This document shows positions 8,324-17,232 of a stretch of 64,000 nucleotides of DNA, one piece after another; position 1 is the first letter of the stretch; every line of letters starts with the position of its first letter. Under the pieces are notes generated by a model. That model did no database searches, was not told where the DNA came from, and saw only the letters and a program-made list of their open reading frames with translations. A program made the position numbers and the translations under genes. The stretch comes from Bog-532 sp963775825 (GTDB lineage Bacteria > Actinomycetota > Actinomycetes > Streptosporangiales > Streptosporangiaceae): contig CAVZKY010000042.1 of NCBI GenBank assembly GCA_963775825.1, positions 1 through 64,000 of the forward strand, in the 5' to 3' direction.

Positions 8324-10954
8324 GTGACTGGTGCTATCGAGCTATCTCCGCAGTACGCGCCCGCTGAGGTGGAGGGGCCGCGCTACGAGCTGTGGGAGAA
8401 GGCGGGTTACTTCACCGCCGACCCGGAGCGGGACGCCCCCACGTTCTCGATCGTGATCCCGCCCCCGAACGTGACGGGCGTACTGCACATCGGCCACGCG
8501 CTCGACCACACCATCATCGACGCCATCGTCCGGCGCCGCCGCATGCAGGGCTACACCGCGCTGTGGCTGCCTGGGATGGACCACGCGGGCATCGCCACCC
8601 AGAACGTCGTCGAGCGCGAGCTGGCCAAGGACGGACTGAGCCGGCATGACCTGGGCCGCGCGGCGTTCGTCAAGCGAGTCTGGGAGTGGAAGGCGACCTC
8701 CGGCGGGAAGATCCTGGCCCAGATGCGCCGCCTCGGCGACAGCGTGGACTGGACCCGCGAGCGGTTCACCATGGACCCGGGCCTGTCCCGCGCCGTACAG
8801 ACCATCTTCAAGCGGCTCTTCGACGACGGCCTCATCTACCGCGCCGAGCGGATCATCAACTGGTGCCCGCGCTGCCTGACCGCGCTGTCCGACATCGAGG
8901 TGGACCACAGCGAGGACGAGGGCGAGCTGGTCTCAATCCAGTATGGGGACGGCGAAACCTCGATCGTGGTCGCCACCACCCGCGCCGAGACCATGCTGGG
9001 CGACACCGCGGTGGCCGTGCACCCCGATGACGACCGGTACCGGCACCTGGTCGGCCGCGAGGTGGAGCTGCCGCTGACCGGCCGGCGGATCCCGGTGATC
9101 GCCGATTCCCACGTCGACCCGGCGTTCGGCACCGGCGCGGTGAAGGTCACCCCGGCGCACGATCCGAACGACTTCGAGATCGGCCGGCGGCACGGCCTGC
9201 CCCGCCTGACCGTTCTGGACGAGCGCGGCGTAGTCACGGCGCACGGTCCGTTCGAGGGGCTGGACCGCTTCGAGGCTCGCCCGGCCGTAGTCGCGGCGCT
9301 GCGCGAGCAGGGCCGGATCGTGGCCGAGGTCCGGCCGTACCTGCACGCCGTGGGGCACTGCCAGCGTTGCGGCAGCACGGTCGAGCCGCGGCTGTCCCTG
9401 CAGTGGTTCGTCCGGGTCGGCCCGCTGGCCCGTGCCGCGGGCGACGCGGTGCGGGACGGCCGCACCCGGCTGCATCCGCCCGAGATGGCGGCCCGCTACT
9501 TCAGCTGGGTCGACGACATGCACGACTGGTGCATTAGCCGGCAGCTGTGGTGGGGCCACCGGATCCCGGTCTGGTACGGCCCGGAGGATGAGGTGCGCTG
9601 CATCGGGCCCGACGAGGAGCCGCCTACGGGGGAGGGCTGGCGGCAGGACCCCGACGTGCTGGACACCTGGTTCTCCTCGGCCCTGTGGCCGTTCTCCACC
9701 CTCGGCTGGCCGGACGACACGCCGGACCTGCACGCCTTCTATCCGACCAGCGTGCTCGTCACCGGCTACGACATCCTGTTCTTCTGGGTCGCCCGGATGA
9801 TGATGTTCGGCCTGTACGCGATGTCCGACCGGGAGCCCGGCAACGCCGTCCCGTTCCGTGACGTCGCGCTGCACGGCCTGGTCCGCGACGCGACCGGCAA
9901 GAAGATGTCCAAGTCGCGCGGCAACGCGGTGGACCCGATCGACTGGATCGACCGTTTCGGTGCGGATGCCACCCGGTTCACCCTGGCGCGGGGGGCCAAC
10001 CCGGGCAGCGACATCCCGGTCAGCGACGAGTGGGCGGCTGGCTCGCGCAACTTCTGCAACAAGCTGTGGAACGCGGCACGGTTCGCGCTCGGTAACGGGG
10101 CGCGGGTGCCGCGGGCGCTGCCAGACGCTGCGGCGCTGTCCGTGCCCGACCGCTGGATCCTGTCCCGGCTGTCCGCCGTGGCCGCCGAGGTGGACGCGGA
10201 CTTCGAGCGGTTCGAGTTCGCCAGGGCGTGCGAGACGCTCTACCACTTCGCCTGGGATGAGTTCTGCGACTGGTACCTGGAACTGGCCAAGATCCCGCTG
10301 GGCAATGCCTCAGATGGGCCCGGCTCGGCCGCCGCCGGTACTGCCCGCGACGTGCTGGGGTTCGTGCTCGACCAGCTGCTGAAGCTGCTGCACCCGATCA
10401 TGCCGTTCCTCACCGACGAGCTATGGACCGCGCTCACTGGCGAGGAATCGGTGCTGGTGGCCCCGTGGCCGCGGCTGGCCGTCGCCGACCCCGCCGCCGA
10501 GGCGGAGATGGCGTCGGTCATGCGGCTGGTGACCGAGGTCCGCCGATTCCGATCCGATCAGGGCCTGCGGCCCAGCCAGCGGGTCACCGCCCGCCTGGCC
10601 GGGATCGAGGCGACCCCGCTGGCCGGCCAGGAGGAGCGGATCCGTTTCCTGCTCCGGCTGACCCGGCCGCCGGGCGACTTCTCCCCGACGGCCGCCATCG
10701 AGGCCGAGGGGGTCACCGTCGAACTCGACACGGCCGGGGTGATCGACGTCGCGGCTGAGCGGCGCCGGATGGAGAGGGACCTCGCTGCGGCGCGCAAGGA
10801 AGCCGAGCAGGCCCGCACCAAGCTGGGCAACGCCGGGTTCACGGCCAAGGCGCCGCCGGCGGTGGTGGACTCCACTCGTCAGCGCCTGGCCGCCGCCGAG
10901 CAGGACATAGCCCGCATCACCGACCGCCTGGCCCTGCTGCCGGCGGCTGGGTGA
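8324..10954 (+). CDS. valS: Valyl-tRNA synthetase
   Basis: A class I aminoacyl-tRNA synthetase of 876 aa that charges tRNA-Val and edits mischarged threonine. HIGH is at residues 55-58 and KMSKS at 527-531. The editing (CP1) domain spans about 190-340, including VATTRAETMLGD and TGAVKVTPAHDPNDF. The anticodon-binding domain follows, and the C-terminal coiled-coil arm (AERRRMERDLAAARKEAEQ onwards) closes the protein. GTG 8324 lacks an RBS but follows a -10-like hexamer. I looked for a T-box leader and saw none. A terminator follows. Confidence 0.97.
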   Translation: MTGAIELSPQYAPAEVEGPRYELWEKAGYFTADPERDAPTFSIVIPPPNVTGVLHIGHALDHTIIDAIVRRRRMQGYTALWLPGMDHAGIATQNVVERELAKDGLSRHDLGRAAFVKRVWEWKATSGGKILAQMRRLGDSVDWTRERFTMDPGLSRAVQTIFKRLFDDGLIYRAERIINWCPRCLTALSDIEVDHSEDEGELVSIQYGDGETSIVVATTRAETMLGDTAVAVHPDDDRYRHLVGREVELPLTGRRIPVIADSHVDPAFGTGAVKVTPAHDPNDFEIGRRHGLPRLTVLDERGVVTAHGPFEGLDRFEARPAVVAALREQGRIVAEVRPYLHAVGHCQRCGSTVEPRLSLQWFVRVGPLARAAGDAVRDGRTRLHPPEMAARYFSWVDDMHDWCISRQLWWGHRIPVWYGPEDEVRCIGPDEEPPTGEGWRQDPDVLDTWFSSALWPFSTLGWPDDTPDLHAFYPTSVLVTGYDILFFWVARMMMFGLYAMSDREPGNAVPFRDVALHGLVRDATGKKMSKSRGNAVDPIDWIDRFGADATRFTLARGANPGSDIPVSDEWAAGSRNFCNKLWNAARFALGNGARVPRALPDAAALSVPDRWILSRLSAVAAEVDADFERFEFARACETLYHFAWDEFCDWYLELAKIPLGNASDGPGSAAAGTARDVLGFVLDQLLKLLHPIMPFLTDELWTALTGEESVLVAPWPRLAVADPAAEAEMASVMRLVTEVRRFRSDQGLRPSQRVTARLAGIEATPLAGQEERIRFLLRLTRPPGDFSPTAAIEAEGVTVELDTAGVIDVAAERRRMERDLAAARKEAEQARTKLGNAGFTAKAPPAVVDSTRQRLAAAEQDIARITDRLALLPAAG

Positions 10955-11011
10955 TGTTGTAGCGACAGTTTGTTGCGAATGCCTGATTTGCGCGCCACTA
11001 TGTAATCGGAG

Positions 11012-11038
11012 ACGGCCGGAGAGCGACGGGCCGGCCGT
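11012..11038 (+). terminator. Stem-loop terminator after valS
   Basis: ACGGCCGG (11012-11019) pairs perfectly with CCGGCCGT (11031-11038) across an 11-nt loop. The sequence TCGTGTTTC follows, giving a short T-rich end. It sits 58 bases after the valS stop. The rest of the gap to 11220 is unusually A+T-rich for this genome, with no gene. Confidence 0.6.
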
Positions 11039-11220
11039 TCGTGTTTCAGCCCCAATCGCTTCGCATGGCCTTTCCCTTCTGCCAGAGCAGCGACATTTCT
11101 AATAGGCCATTAGGGGAGGGTTTGCTACACCTAGCGCGAATCGTCCGTTTTATAACGATTCGATCGTAAAGAGCATTAGACAACGTACTCGGCAAACTCT
11201 TCCGGCAGGCTGCGGACCGC

Positions 11221-12566
11221 ATGAGATCGACCGGCACGCTCGGCTGGCGTCGCCCCCTGACCGGGGCATCGCTCCGGCACTGGCCCCTGTGGTCGCTCCC
11301 GCGGCTGACGCGTGCGTACGTAATCGCCGTGGTGGCGGCGGCGGCCGTGGCCCTGGCCACCGCGGCGGTCCACACCGACTGGCGGATGTCCCAGCTCGGT
11401 GCCTTCTTCCTGCTGCTGGCCAGCGCGGCGGCCATGGTCGAGGCGACCAGGGGTGTCAAGCTGCCGCGCGACACGCTGACCCGCGACCTGCAGGAGGTCT
11501 GGTACCTGTCCGTCGCGGTGCTGCTGCCGCCGATCTACGCGCTGCTGGCCCCGATACCGCTGACGATCACGAAACAGTGGCGGGTCCGCCGCAACGTCGT
11601 CCACCGCCGCGTGTTCAGCCTCGCGGCCAACGGCCTGGCTTACGGCGCGGCCTCGTTCGAATTCCACAGCGGCCTGGCGCCGCTGCTCGCCGGCCGTCCG
11701 GCCAGGCACCGCGCACAGCGCCGGGCTGCTGGCCGCCGTCATCGCCGCCGCCGTCACCGGCTGGGCGATGGCCATCTGGCTGGTCGCGGCCGCGGTCAAG
11801 CTGACCGTGCCCACCGTCGGGTTCCGGGCCCTGCTCTTCACCCGCGAGGCGGTCACTACCGACACTGTGGTGACGTGCCTGGCCTCGCTCATCGCCTTCG
11901 CCCTGTCGTTCAGCCTCGCGGCTGCGATCGTCGCCGTGCCCGTCGTGCTGATGCAGAAGCGATTCCTCCTGCATTCCCAGCTGCTGGCGGAGGCGCGCAC
12001 CGACGCCAAGACCGGCCTGCTGAACGCGACGACCTGGCACCGCGAATCGGTCACCGAGCTGTCGCGCGCTCAGGGCAACTGGCCGCCGCTTCTCCCTGGC
12101 CATCGTCGACATCGACCACTTCAAGCTGGTCAACGACACACACGGCCATCTGGCCGGCGACCGGGTGCTGTGGGTCGTGGCCGACCGGTTCAGGGCCCAG
12201 TTGCGCGAGGGCGACCTGATCGGCCGGTTCGGCGGCGAGGAGTTCGCGATCCTGCTGCCGCGCACCACTGGCCCTGAGGCCGGCCGGGTGGCCGACCGGC
12301 TGCGCGGGCACATCGCCGACGCGCCGATCGCGGTCAGCGACGGCCGGGACGAACCCATCCTGGTCAGCATCACGGTCTCGGTGGGCGTGGCCGAGCGGGC
12401 CAGCGCCCGCCAGGACCTGGACGAGCTGCTGGCCGCGGCGGACGCGGCACTGTACGAGGCCAAGGACAACGGCCGGAACCGGATCCACGTTCTCAGCCAC
12501 GAGCTGACCGGGACTGAGGTCCCGTCACCGCGGGGGCCAGGCTCAGCGGCCGCCGCTCCCCAGTAG
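11221..12566 (+). pseudogene. Membrane-anchored diguanylate cyclase (GGDEF), two frameshifts
   Basis: Three consecutive pieces in three frames make one protein. The first (11221 to about 11690) carries membrane segments and a MASE-like sensor region. The second (about 11690-12085) carries more membrane helices and TDAKTGLLNATTWHRE, the start of a GGDEF domain. The third (about 12085-12566) supplies VDIDHFKLVNDTHGHLAGD and the active-site motif GGEEF, followed by SVGVAE. The domain should make cyclic di-GMP. Each shift is equivalent to one extra base, and coding character is preserved throughout, so sequencing error or recent inactivation are both possible. The stop TAG is shared with the folC promoter hexamer. 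Confidence 0.8.
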
Positions 12567-12569
12567 CCT
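12564..12569 (+). promoter_or_regulatory. -10 element for leaderless folC
   Basis: TAGCCT is followed by 6 nt and GTG 12576. It overlaps the stop codon of the upstream GGDEF gene. No ribosome-binding site precedes folC. Confidence 0.5.
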
Positions 12570-12575
12570 GGAAGC

Positions 12576-14015
12576 GTGACCGACGACGCCGCCCTGCGCG
12601 AGACGGAGCGGGAGATCCTCAGCCGCCGCCCCGAATCGTCGATTGAGCCTGCCCTCGACCGGATTGCCACCCTGGTCAATCTGCTCGGCGATCCACAGCA
12701 AGCCTTCCCCGTGATCCATATCACCGGGACCAACGGCAAGACGTCCATGGCGCGCATGATCGACGCGCTGCTGCGGGAGCGGGGCCTGCGCACCGGCCGG
12801 TTCACCAGCCCGCACCTGACCTCGATGCGGGAGCGGATCTGCATCGACGGCCAGCCGCTGGACCCGGAGCGCTTCGTCGCCCTGTACCAGGAGATCCAGC
12901 CGTACATCCAGCTCACCGACGAGCGCCACGGCGTGCCGCTGTCGTTCTTCGAGGTGCTGACCGGGATGGCCTTCGCGGCGTTCGCCGACGCTCCCGTCGA
13001 TGTCGCGGTGGTGGAGGTCGGGCTCGGCGGCACCTGGGACGCGACCAACGTCGCGGATGGCATGGTCGCCGTGGTCGGCCCGGTGGCCATCGACCACACC
13101 CAGTACCTGGGCGATACGGTCGAGGAGATCGCCGCGGAGAAGGCGGGGATCATCAAGCCGGGCGCGCTCGCGGTGCTGGCCCAGCAGTCGCTGCCCGCGG
13201 CCGAGGTGCTGCTGCGCCGCGTTTCTGAGGTTGGTGCGACCGTGGCCCGGGAGGGCATCGAGTTCGGCGTCCTGGAGCGGGAGATCGCGCTCGGCGGCCA
13301 GCTGCTCACGCTGCGCGGGCTGAACGGCACCTACCCCGAGGTCTTCCTGCCGCTGTTCGGCGTGCACCAGGCGGGCAACGCCGCCTGCGCGCTGGCCGCG
13401 GCGGAGGGATTCGGCGGCGCCGCGGTGGATGGCCCCAGCGGGCCTGAGGGCCGCGGCCCGCTGGATGCGGAGCTGGTCCGGCGGGCCTTCGCCGGCCTGC
13501 GCTCCCCGGGACGGCTCGAGGTGCTGCGCCGCAGCCCGACCGTGATCGTCGACGCGGCGCACAACCCGGCCGGCATGGCGGCCACCGCGGCCGCGGTGAC
13601 CGAAGGGTTCAGCTTCAGCCGGCTCGTCGGCGTGCTGGCGGTCAGCGCGGACAAGGACGTGGCCGGGATCCTCGACGAGCTCGAGCCGGTGCTGTCCGAC
13701 CTTGTGGTCACGCGTAACTCGTCCGACCGCTCGATGCGGGCCGAGGAGCTCGCCGAGCTGGCCCGGGACGTCCTCGGGGCCGACCGCGTCCAGGTTGCGG
13801 CGCGGATGGACGACGCCATCGAGATGGCCGTCGGCCTGGCCGACGAGACGCCCGACACTGACCTGCCCGGCGGCGGGGGAGTGCTCGTCACCGGGTCGGT
13901 CATCACGGCCGGGGACGCCCGGCAGCTGCTGAGCCCGGAGGCGGGGACCGGCGACGCGCCGGCGCCGGGCCCCGCCGCCGGCCGGCACTCGTTCACGGCG
14001 GCCGACCTGTCATGA
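12576..14015 (+). CDS. folC: Bifunctional dihydrofolate/folylpolyglutamate synthase
   Basis: Adds glutamate to dihydropteroate and to reduced folates using ATP. It is a Mur-ligase fold protein of 479 aa. The P-loop HITGTNGKTS lies at residues 48-57. The family signature RFTSPHLTSMRERI follows, and EVGLGGTWDATN and IDHTQYLGDT mark the metal-binding core. DAAHNPAGM opens the C-terminal ligand-binding domain. The C-terminal 40 residues are low-complexity and rich in Pro, Gly and Ala. It overlaps the next gene by 4 bases (ATGA), so the two are translationally coupled. Confidence 0.95.
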   Translation: MTDDAALRETEREILSRRPESSIEPALDRIATLVNLLGDPQQAFPVIHITGTNGKTSMARMIDALLRERGLRTGRFTSPHLTSMRERICIDGQPLDPERFVALYQEIQPYIQLTDERHGVPLSFFEVLTGMAFAAFADAPVDVAVVEVGLGGTWDATNVADGMVAVVGPVAIDHTQYLGDTVEEIAAEKAGIIKPGALAVLAQQSLPAAEVLLRRVSEVGATVAREGIEFGVLEREIALGGQLLTLRGLNGTYPEVFLPLFGVHQAGNAACALAAAEGFGGAAVDGPSGPEGRGPLDAELVRRAFAGLRSPGRLEVLRRSPTVIVDAAHNPAGMAATAAAVTEGFSFSRLVGVLAVSADKDVAGILDELEPVLSDLVVTRNSSDRSMRAEELAELARDVLGADRVQVAARMDDAIEMAVGLADETPDTDLPGGGGVLVTGSVITAGDARQLLSPEAGTGDAPAPGPAAGRHSFTAADLS

Positions 14016-14413
14016 CGAGTTCCGCCCCCCGCGCGGCTACCCCGTCCGCCCAGCCCAGAAGGCCGATCCTGCGGCGGCTGTGCGCCAGCGTGCTGGTGTT
14101 CGAGGCCATCGTGCTGATCCTGGCCGTGCCGGTGGCCATCACGATCGAGCACCTGCCGCACGGGGTCGCCGGCGGCGTGGGCGGCGGCCTGGCTCTTGCC
14201 GCGGTCATCCTCGCAGGGCTGGTCGGCCGGGGCCGGTGGGCCCTGATCGCCGGCAGCATCCTGCAGGTGCTGATCATCGTCGCCGGCGTCGAGGTACCCG
14301 CGCTGTACGTGCTGGGCGTGATCTTCGCCGGCTTCTGGTTCGGCGGAATCTGGATGGCGAACCGGATAGAGCTGCCGGGTACTGGCCAGCCTGGGAGCCC
14401 TCCGCTAAGGTAA
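14012..14413 (+). CDS. DUF4233 membrane protein
   Basis: A 133-aa protein with about four hydrophobic segments after a short basic N-terminus (residues 1-25). It has the character of DUF4233 proteins, which are nearly always found directly after folC in actinobacteria. The overlap ATGA with folC fits this. The function is unknown. The 263 bases after it hold a G+C-rich hairpin (CCCGGGC...GCCCGGG around 14563-14600) and no gene. Confidence 0.8.
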   Translation: MTSSAPRAATPSAQPRRPILRRLCASVLVFEAIVLILAVPVAITIEHLPHGVAGGVGGGLALAAVILAGLVGRGRWALIAGSILQVLIIVAGVEVPALYVLGVIFAGFWFGGIWMANRIELPGTGQPGSPPLR

Positions 14414-14676
14414 CTAGAGGTGAGCGGCCGGTTACGAACGGACCCGGAAGGCCCGGCCAGCTCGCACAGCGCCTGCCACGCCCTGGCCGGTGCCGATGAC
14501 CTGTGCGAACCCGCGGGCGCCGGGTCGGTAACGATCTGATGGCGGCGACATTAATCGCCGCCCGGGCGTGCCGCGGCCGTGCCCCGGGCTGTTCGCCCGG
14601 GTAAGCTTCGAGCCGCGGGTTATCTCCTCGATCTGCTCGCGACAACTAGCCAGTTGCCCTGCGAGAAGGAGCGGCG

Positions 14677-15087
14677 TTGCCGGAACGTACTCTTGTCCTC
14701 ATAAAGCCCGATGGCGTCCAGCGTGGACTCATCGGAACGGTCATCTCCCGGATCGAACATAAGGGCCTGCGTATCGTCGCTATGGAGCTGAGGACGCTGG
14801 ATCGGGAGACGGCGACCAGTCACTACGCCGAGCACGTGGGCAAGGCGTTCTTCGAGTCGGTGCTCAGCTTCATCACCTCCGGGCCGCTCGTGGCCCTGGT
14901 GGCGGAGGGGCCCCGGGCCGTGGCAGCCTTCCGCGGACTGGCCGGGGCGACCGACCCGGTGCAGGCCACTCCGGGCACCATCCGCGGGGACCATGCGTTG
15001 GAGATCGGGGAGAACGTCGTGCACGGTTCCGATTCAGCTGAGTCGGCCCAGCGGGAAATAGAGATCTTTTTCCCCAAGCTCGCTTAA
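14677..15087 (+). CDS. ndk: Nucleoside diphosphate kinase
   Basis: Transfers the gamma phosphate between nucleoside triphosphates and diphosphates. The active-site His116 is in NVVHGSDS, and the start TLVLIKPDGVQRG is diagnostic. The protein is 136 aa, the usual size. The start is TTG 14677, supported by GAGAAGGAG 6-12 nt upstream. PGTIRGDHAL has His where most homologues have Phe or Tyr, a conservative-looking oddity. It precedes the mre operon, as is usual in actinobacteria. Confidence 0.95.
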   Translation: MPERTLVLIKPDGVQRGLIGTVISRIEHKGLRIVAMELRTLDRETATSHYAEHVGKAFFESVLSFITSGPLVALVAEGPRAVAAFRGLAGATDPVQATPGTIRGDHALEIGENVVHGSDSAESAQREIEIFFPKLA

Positions 15088-15201
15088 GCACTTCTGCCAG
15101 CACGCGGCCCGGGCGGCGTGACTTTAGGAATTTGTTCACAAATTGCTTCACCCGGCCCCATGAGGCTCCGAAGCGCCCGATCGGGAAGGTTCCCGTCCCC
15201 C

Positions 15202-16233
15202 ATGAGTAACGCGATGGCTTTCCTCGGCCGCGACATGGCGGTCGATCTCGGCACGGCCAACACGCTGGTGTATGTGCGCGGGCGGGGCATCGTGCTCAAC
15301 GAGCCCTCCGTGGTCGCGCTCAACACGAATACCGGGCAGATCGTCGCGGTCGGCATCGAGGCCAAACGCATGATCGGCCGGACCCCGGGCAACATCGTCG
15401 CCATCCGGCCGCTCAAGGACGGCGTCATCGCCGACTTCGACGTCACCGAACGGATGCTCCGCTACTTCATCCAGAAGGTGCACAGACGCCGGCATATGGC
15501 CAAGCCGCGGATCGTGGTGGCCGTCCCCAGCGGCATCACCGGGGTGGAGCAGAGCGCGGTCAAGGAGGCCGGTCACCAGGCCGGCGCGCGCCGGGTCTAC
15601 ATCATCGAGGAGCCGATGGCGGCGGCGATCGGCGCCGGGCTCCCCGTCAACGAGCCGACGGGCAACATGGTGGTGGACATCGGCGGCGGGACGACCGAGG
15701 TCGCGGTGATCTCCCTCGGCGGCATCGTCACCTCGCAGTCCATCCGCATTGGCGGGGACGAGCTGGACGACGCGATCATCAGCTTCGGCAAGAAGGAGTA
15801 CTCGCTGATGCTTGGTGAGCGCACCGCCGAGGAAATCAAGATGGCGCTCGGGTCGGCCTTTCCCAGCGCCGACGAGCCGCACGCCGAGATCCGCGGCCGG
15901 GACCTCGTCAGCGGCCTGCCGAAGACGATCGTGATTTCCGCATCGGAGGTCCGGCGGGCCATCGAGGAACCGCTTAACCTGGTCATCGACGCGGTGAAGA
16001 CGACGCTGGACAAGTGCCCGCCCGAGCTTGCGGGTGACGTGATGGACCGGGGCATCGCCCTGACCGGCGGCGGGGCCCTGCTGCGCGGGCTCGATCAGCG
16101 GATCCGCGAGGAGACGGGCATGCCCGTCCATGTGGCCGACAACCCGCTGGACTCGGTGGTCCTCGGGACCGGGAAGTGCGTCGAGGACTTCGATACGCTG
16201 CGCCAGGTCCTGGTGCCCGAGACCCGCCGCTGA
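15202..16233 (+). CDS. mreB: Rod-shape protein MreB (bacterial actin)
   Basis: MreB polymerises under the membrane and guides lateral wall synthesis or spore-wall synthesis. Phosphate-1 motif DMAVDLGTANT, phosphate-2 VVDIGGGTTEVAVI and the adenosine motif GIALTGGGALLRGL are intact. From ATG 15202 the protein is 343 aa, matching the family; GGGAAGG lies upstream. A GTG at 15118 in the same frame would add 28 residues unlike other MreB proteins. It is first in the operon mreB-mreC-mreD-mrdA-rodA. Confidence 0.95.
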   Translation: MSNAMAFLGRDMAVDLGTANTLVYVRGRGIVLNEPSVVALNTNTGQIVAVGIEAKRMIGRTPGNIVAIRPLKDGVIADFDVTERMLRYFIQKVHRRRHMAKPRIVVAVPSGITGVEQSAVKEAGHQAGARRVYIIEEPMAAAIGAGLPVNEPTGNMVVDIGGGTTEVAVISLGGIVTSQSIRIGGDELDDAIISFGKKEYSLMLGERTAEEIKMALGSAFPSADEPHAEIRGRDLVSGLPKTIVISASEVRRAIEEPLNLVIDAVKTTLDKCPPELAGDVMDRGIALTGGGALLRGLDQRIREETGMPVHVADNPLDSVVLGTGKCVEDFDTLRQVLVPETRR

Positions 16234-16278
16234 TGCAAGGGACCGCCGGATAACGGCGGTGCCCGACGAGGAGTCGCA

Positions 16279-17232
16279 TTGCATGACAGCCGGCGAGTGC
16301 GCCTGGTCCTCGCTGCTGCGCTGATCGCCGCGGTGGCGCTCATCACCGTGGACTTCCGGGACGGCGGCTCGTCCCCGCTCCGGCGCATCGGCGCCAGCGT
16401 CTTCGGGCCCGCCGAGCGGGTCACCAGCGATGTCACCAGCCCGGTCTCCTCGTTCTTCGACTGGGTCACCGGCGGCCCATCGTCCGACAGCAAGATCGCG
16501 GCCCTGCAGGCGGCCAACGCCCGGCTGCGGGCCGAGCTGAGCGCCGAGCAGCTCAACCGGGCCGATGCGGCCCAGCTTTCGTCGCTGCTGCAGCTGGCCG
16601 GGCGCGGTGGCTACAAGATCGTCGCGGCCAGCGTCATCGCGGCGGCGCAGGACTACGCGAACTCGGTCACCCTCGACGTGGGCATCCGGGACGGCGTGCA
16701 CGCCCAGGAGACGGTGCTCAACGGTGACGGCCTGGTCGGGACCGTGACCCAGGTCAGCCGGGACACCTCCACCGTGCTCCTGACCTCGGATGCGTCCGCG
16801 GTGGTGGGCGCCCGGATGGCGGGCACCGACCAGATCGGCTCCGTCAGCGGGACCGGCGAGTCGCTGTCCGGGCCGTACCTGCTCCGGCTCCGGCTCTTCG
16901 ACGCGAAGGCGGCGCTGCATGTCGGCGAGCCGCTGGTCACCTTTGGCTCGGTAAAGGACCAGCCGTACGTGCCCGGGGTGCCGATCGGCCAGGTCAGCCA
17001 GGTGCAGGGCAACGCCGGCTCGCTCACCCAGACGGCGCTGGTCAAGCCGTACGTGAACTTCACCTCCCTCGGTGTCGTCGGAGTGGTGATCGCCGCCCCC
17101 GCCCGGGACCCGCACGACTCGGTGCTGCCCGCCGCCCCGAAGCCCGCCCCCACCGTCACGGTGACGGTCACGCCGTCCTCTGCCGCGCCGTCGTCGCCCC
17201 GTGCCGGGCGGGTGACATGCGCCGGTTCCTGA
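16279..17232 (+). CDS. mreC: Rod-shape protein MreC
   Basis: A bitopic membrane protein that links MreB/MreD to the outer synthetic enzymes. It has one N-terminal transmembrane helix (about residues 8-25) and a coiled-coil stretch (KIAALQAANARLRAELSAEQ). The double beta-barrel domain contains GLVGTVTQVS, VLLTSDASAVVGARM and VPGVPIGQVS. A low-complexity Val/Thr/Pro tail ends it. The start is TTG 16279 after GAGGAG. The last bases overlap mreD by 16 bases. Confidence 0.93.
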   Translation: MHDSRRVRLVLAAALIAAVALITVDFRDGGSSPLRRIGASVFGPAERVTSDVTSPVSSFFDWVTGGPSSDSKIAALQAANARLRAELSAEQLNRADAAQLSSLLQLAGRGGYKIVAASVIAAAQDYANSVTLDVGIRDGVHAQETVLNGDGLVGTVTQVSRDTSTVLLTSDASAVVGARMAGTDQIGSVSGTGESLSGPYLLRLRLFDAKAALHVGEPLVTFGSVKDQPYVPGVPIGQVSQVQGNAGSLTQTALVKPYVNFTSLGVVGVVIAAPARDPHDSVLPAAPKPAPTVTVTVTPSSAAPSSPRAGRVTCAGS

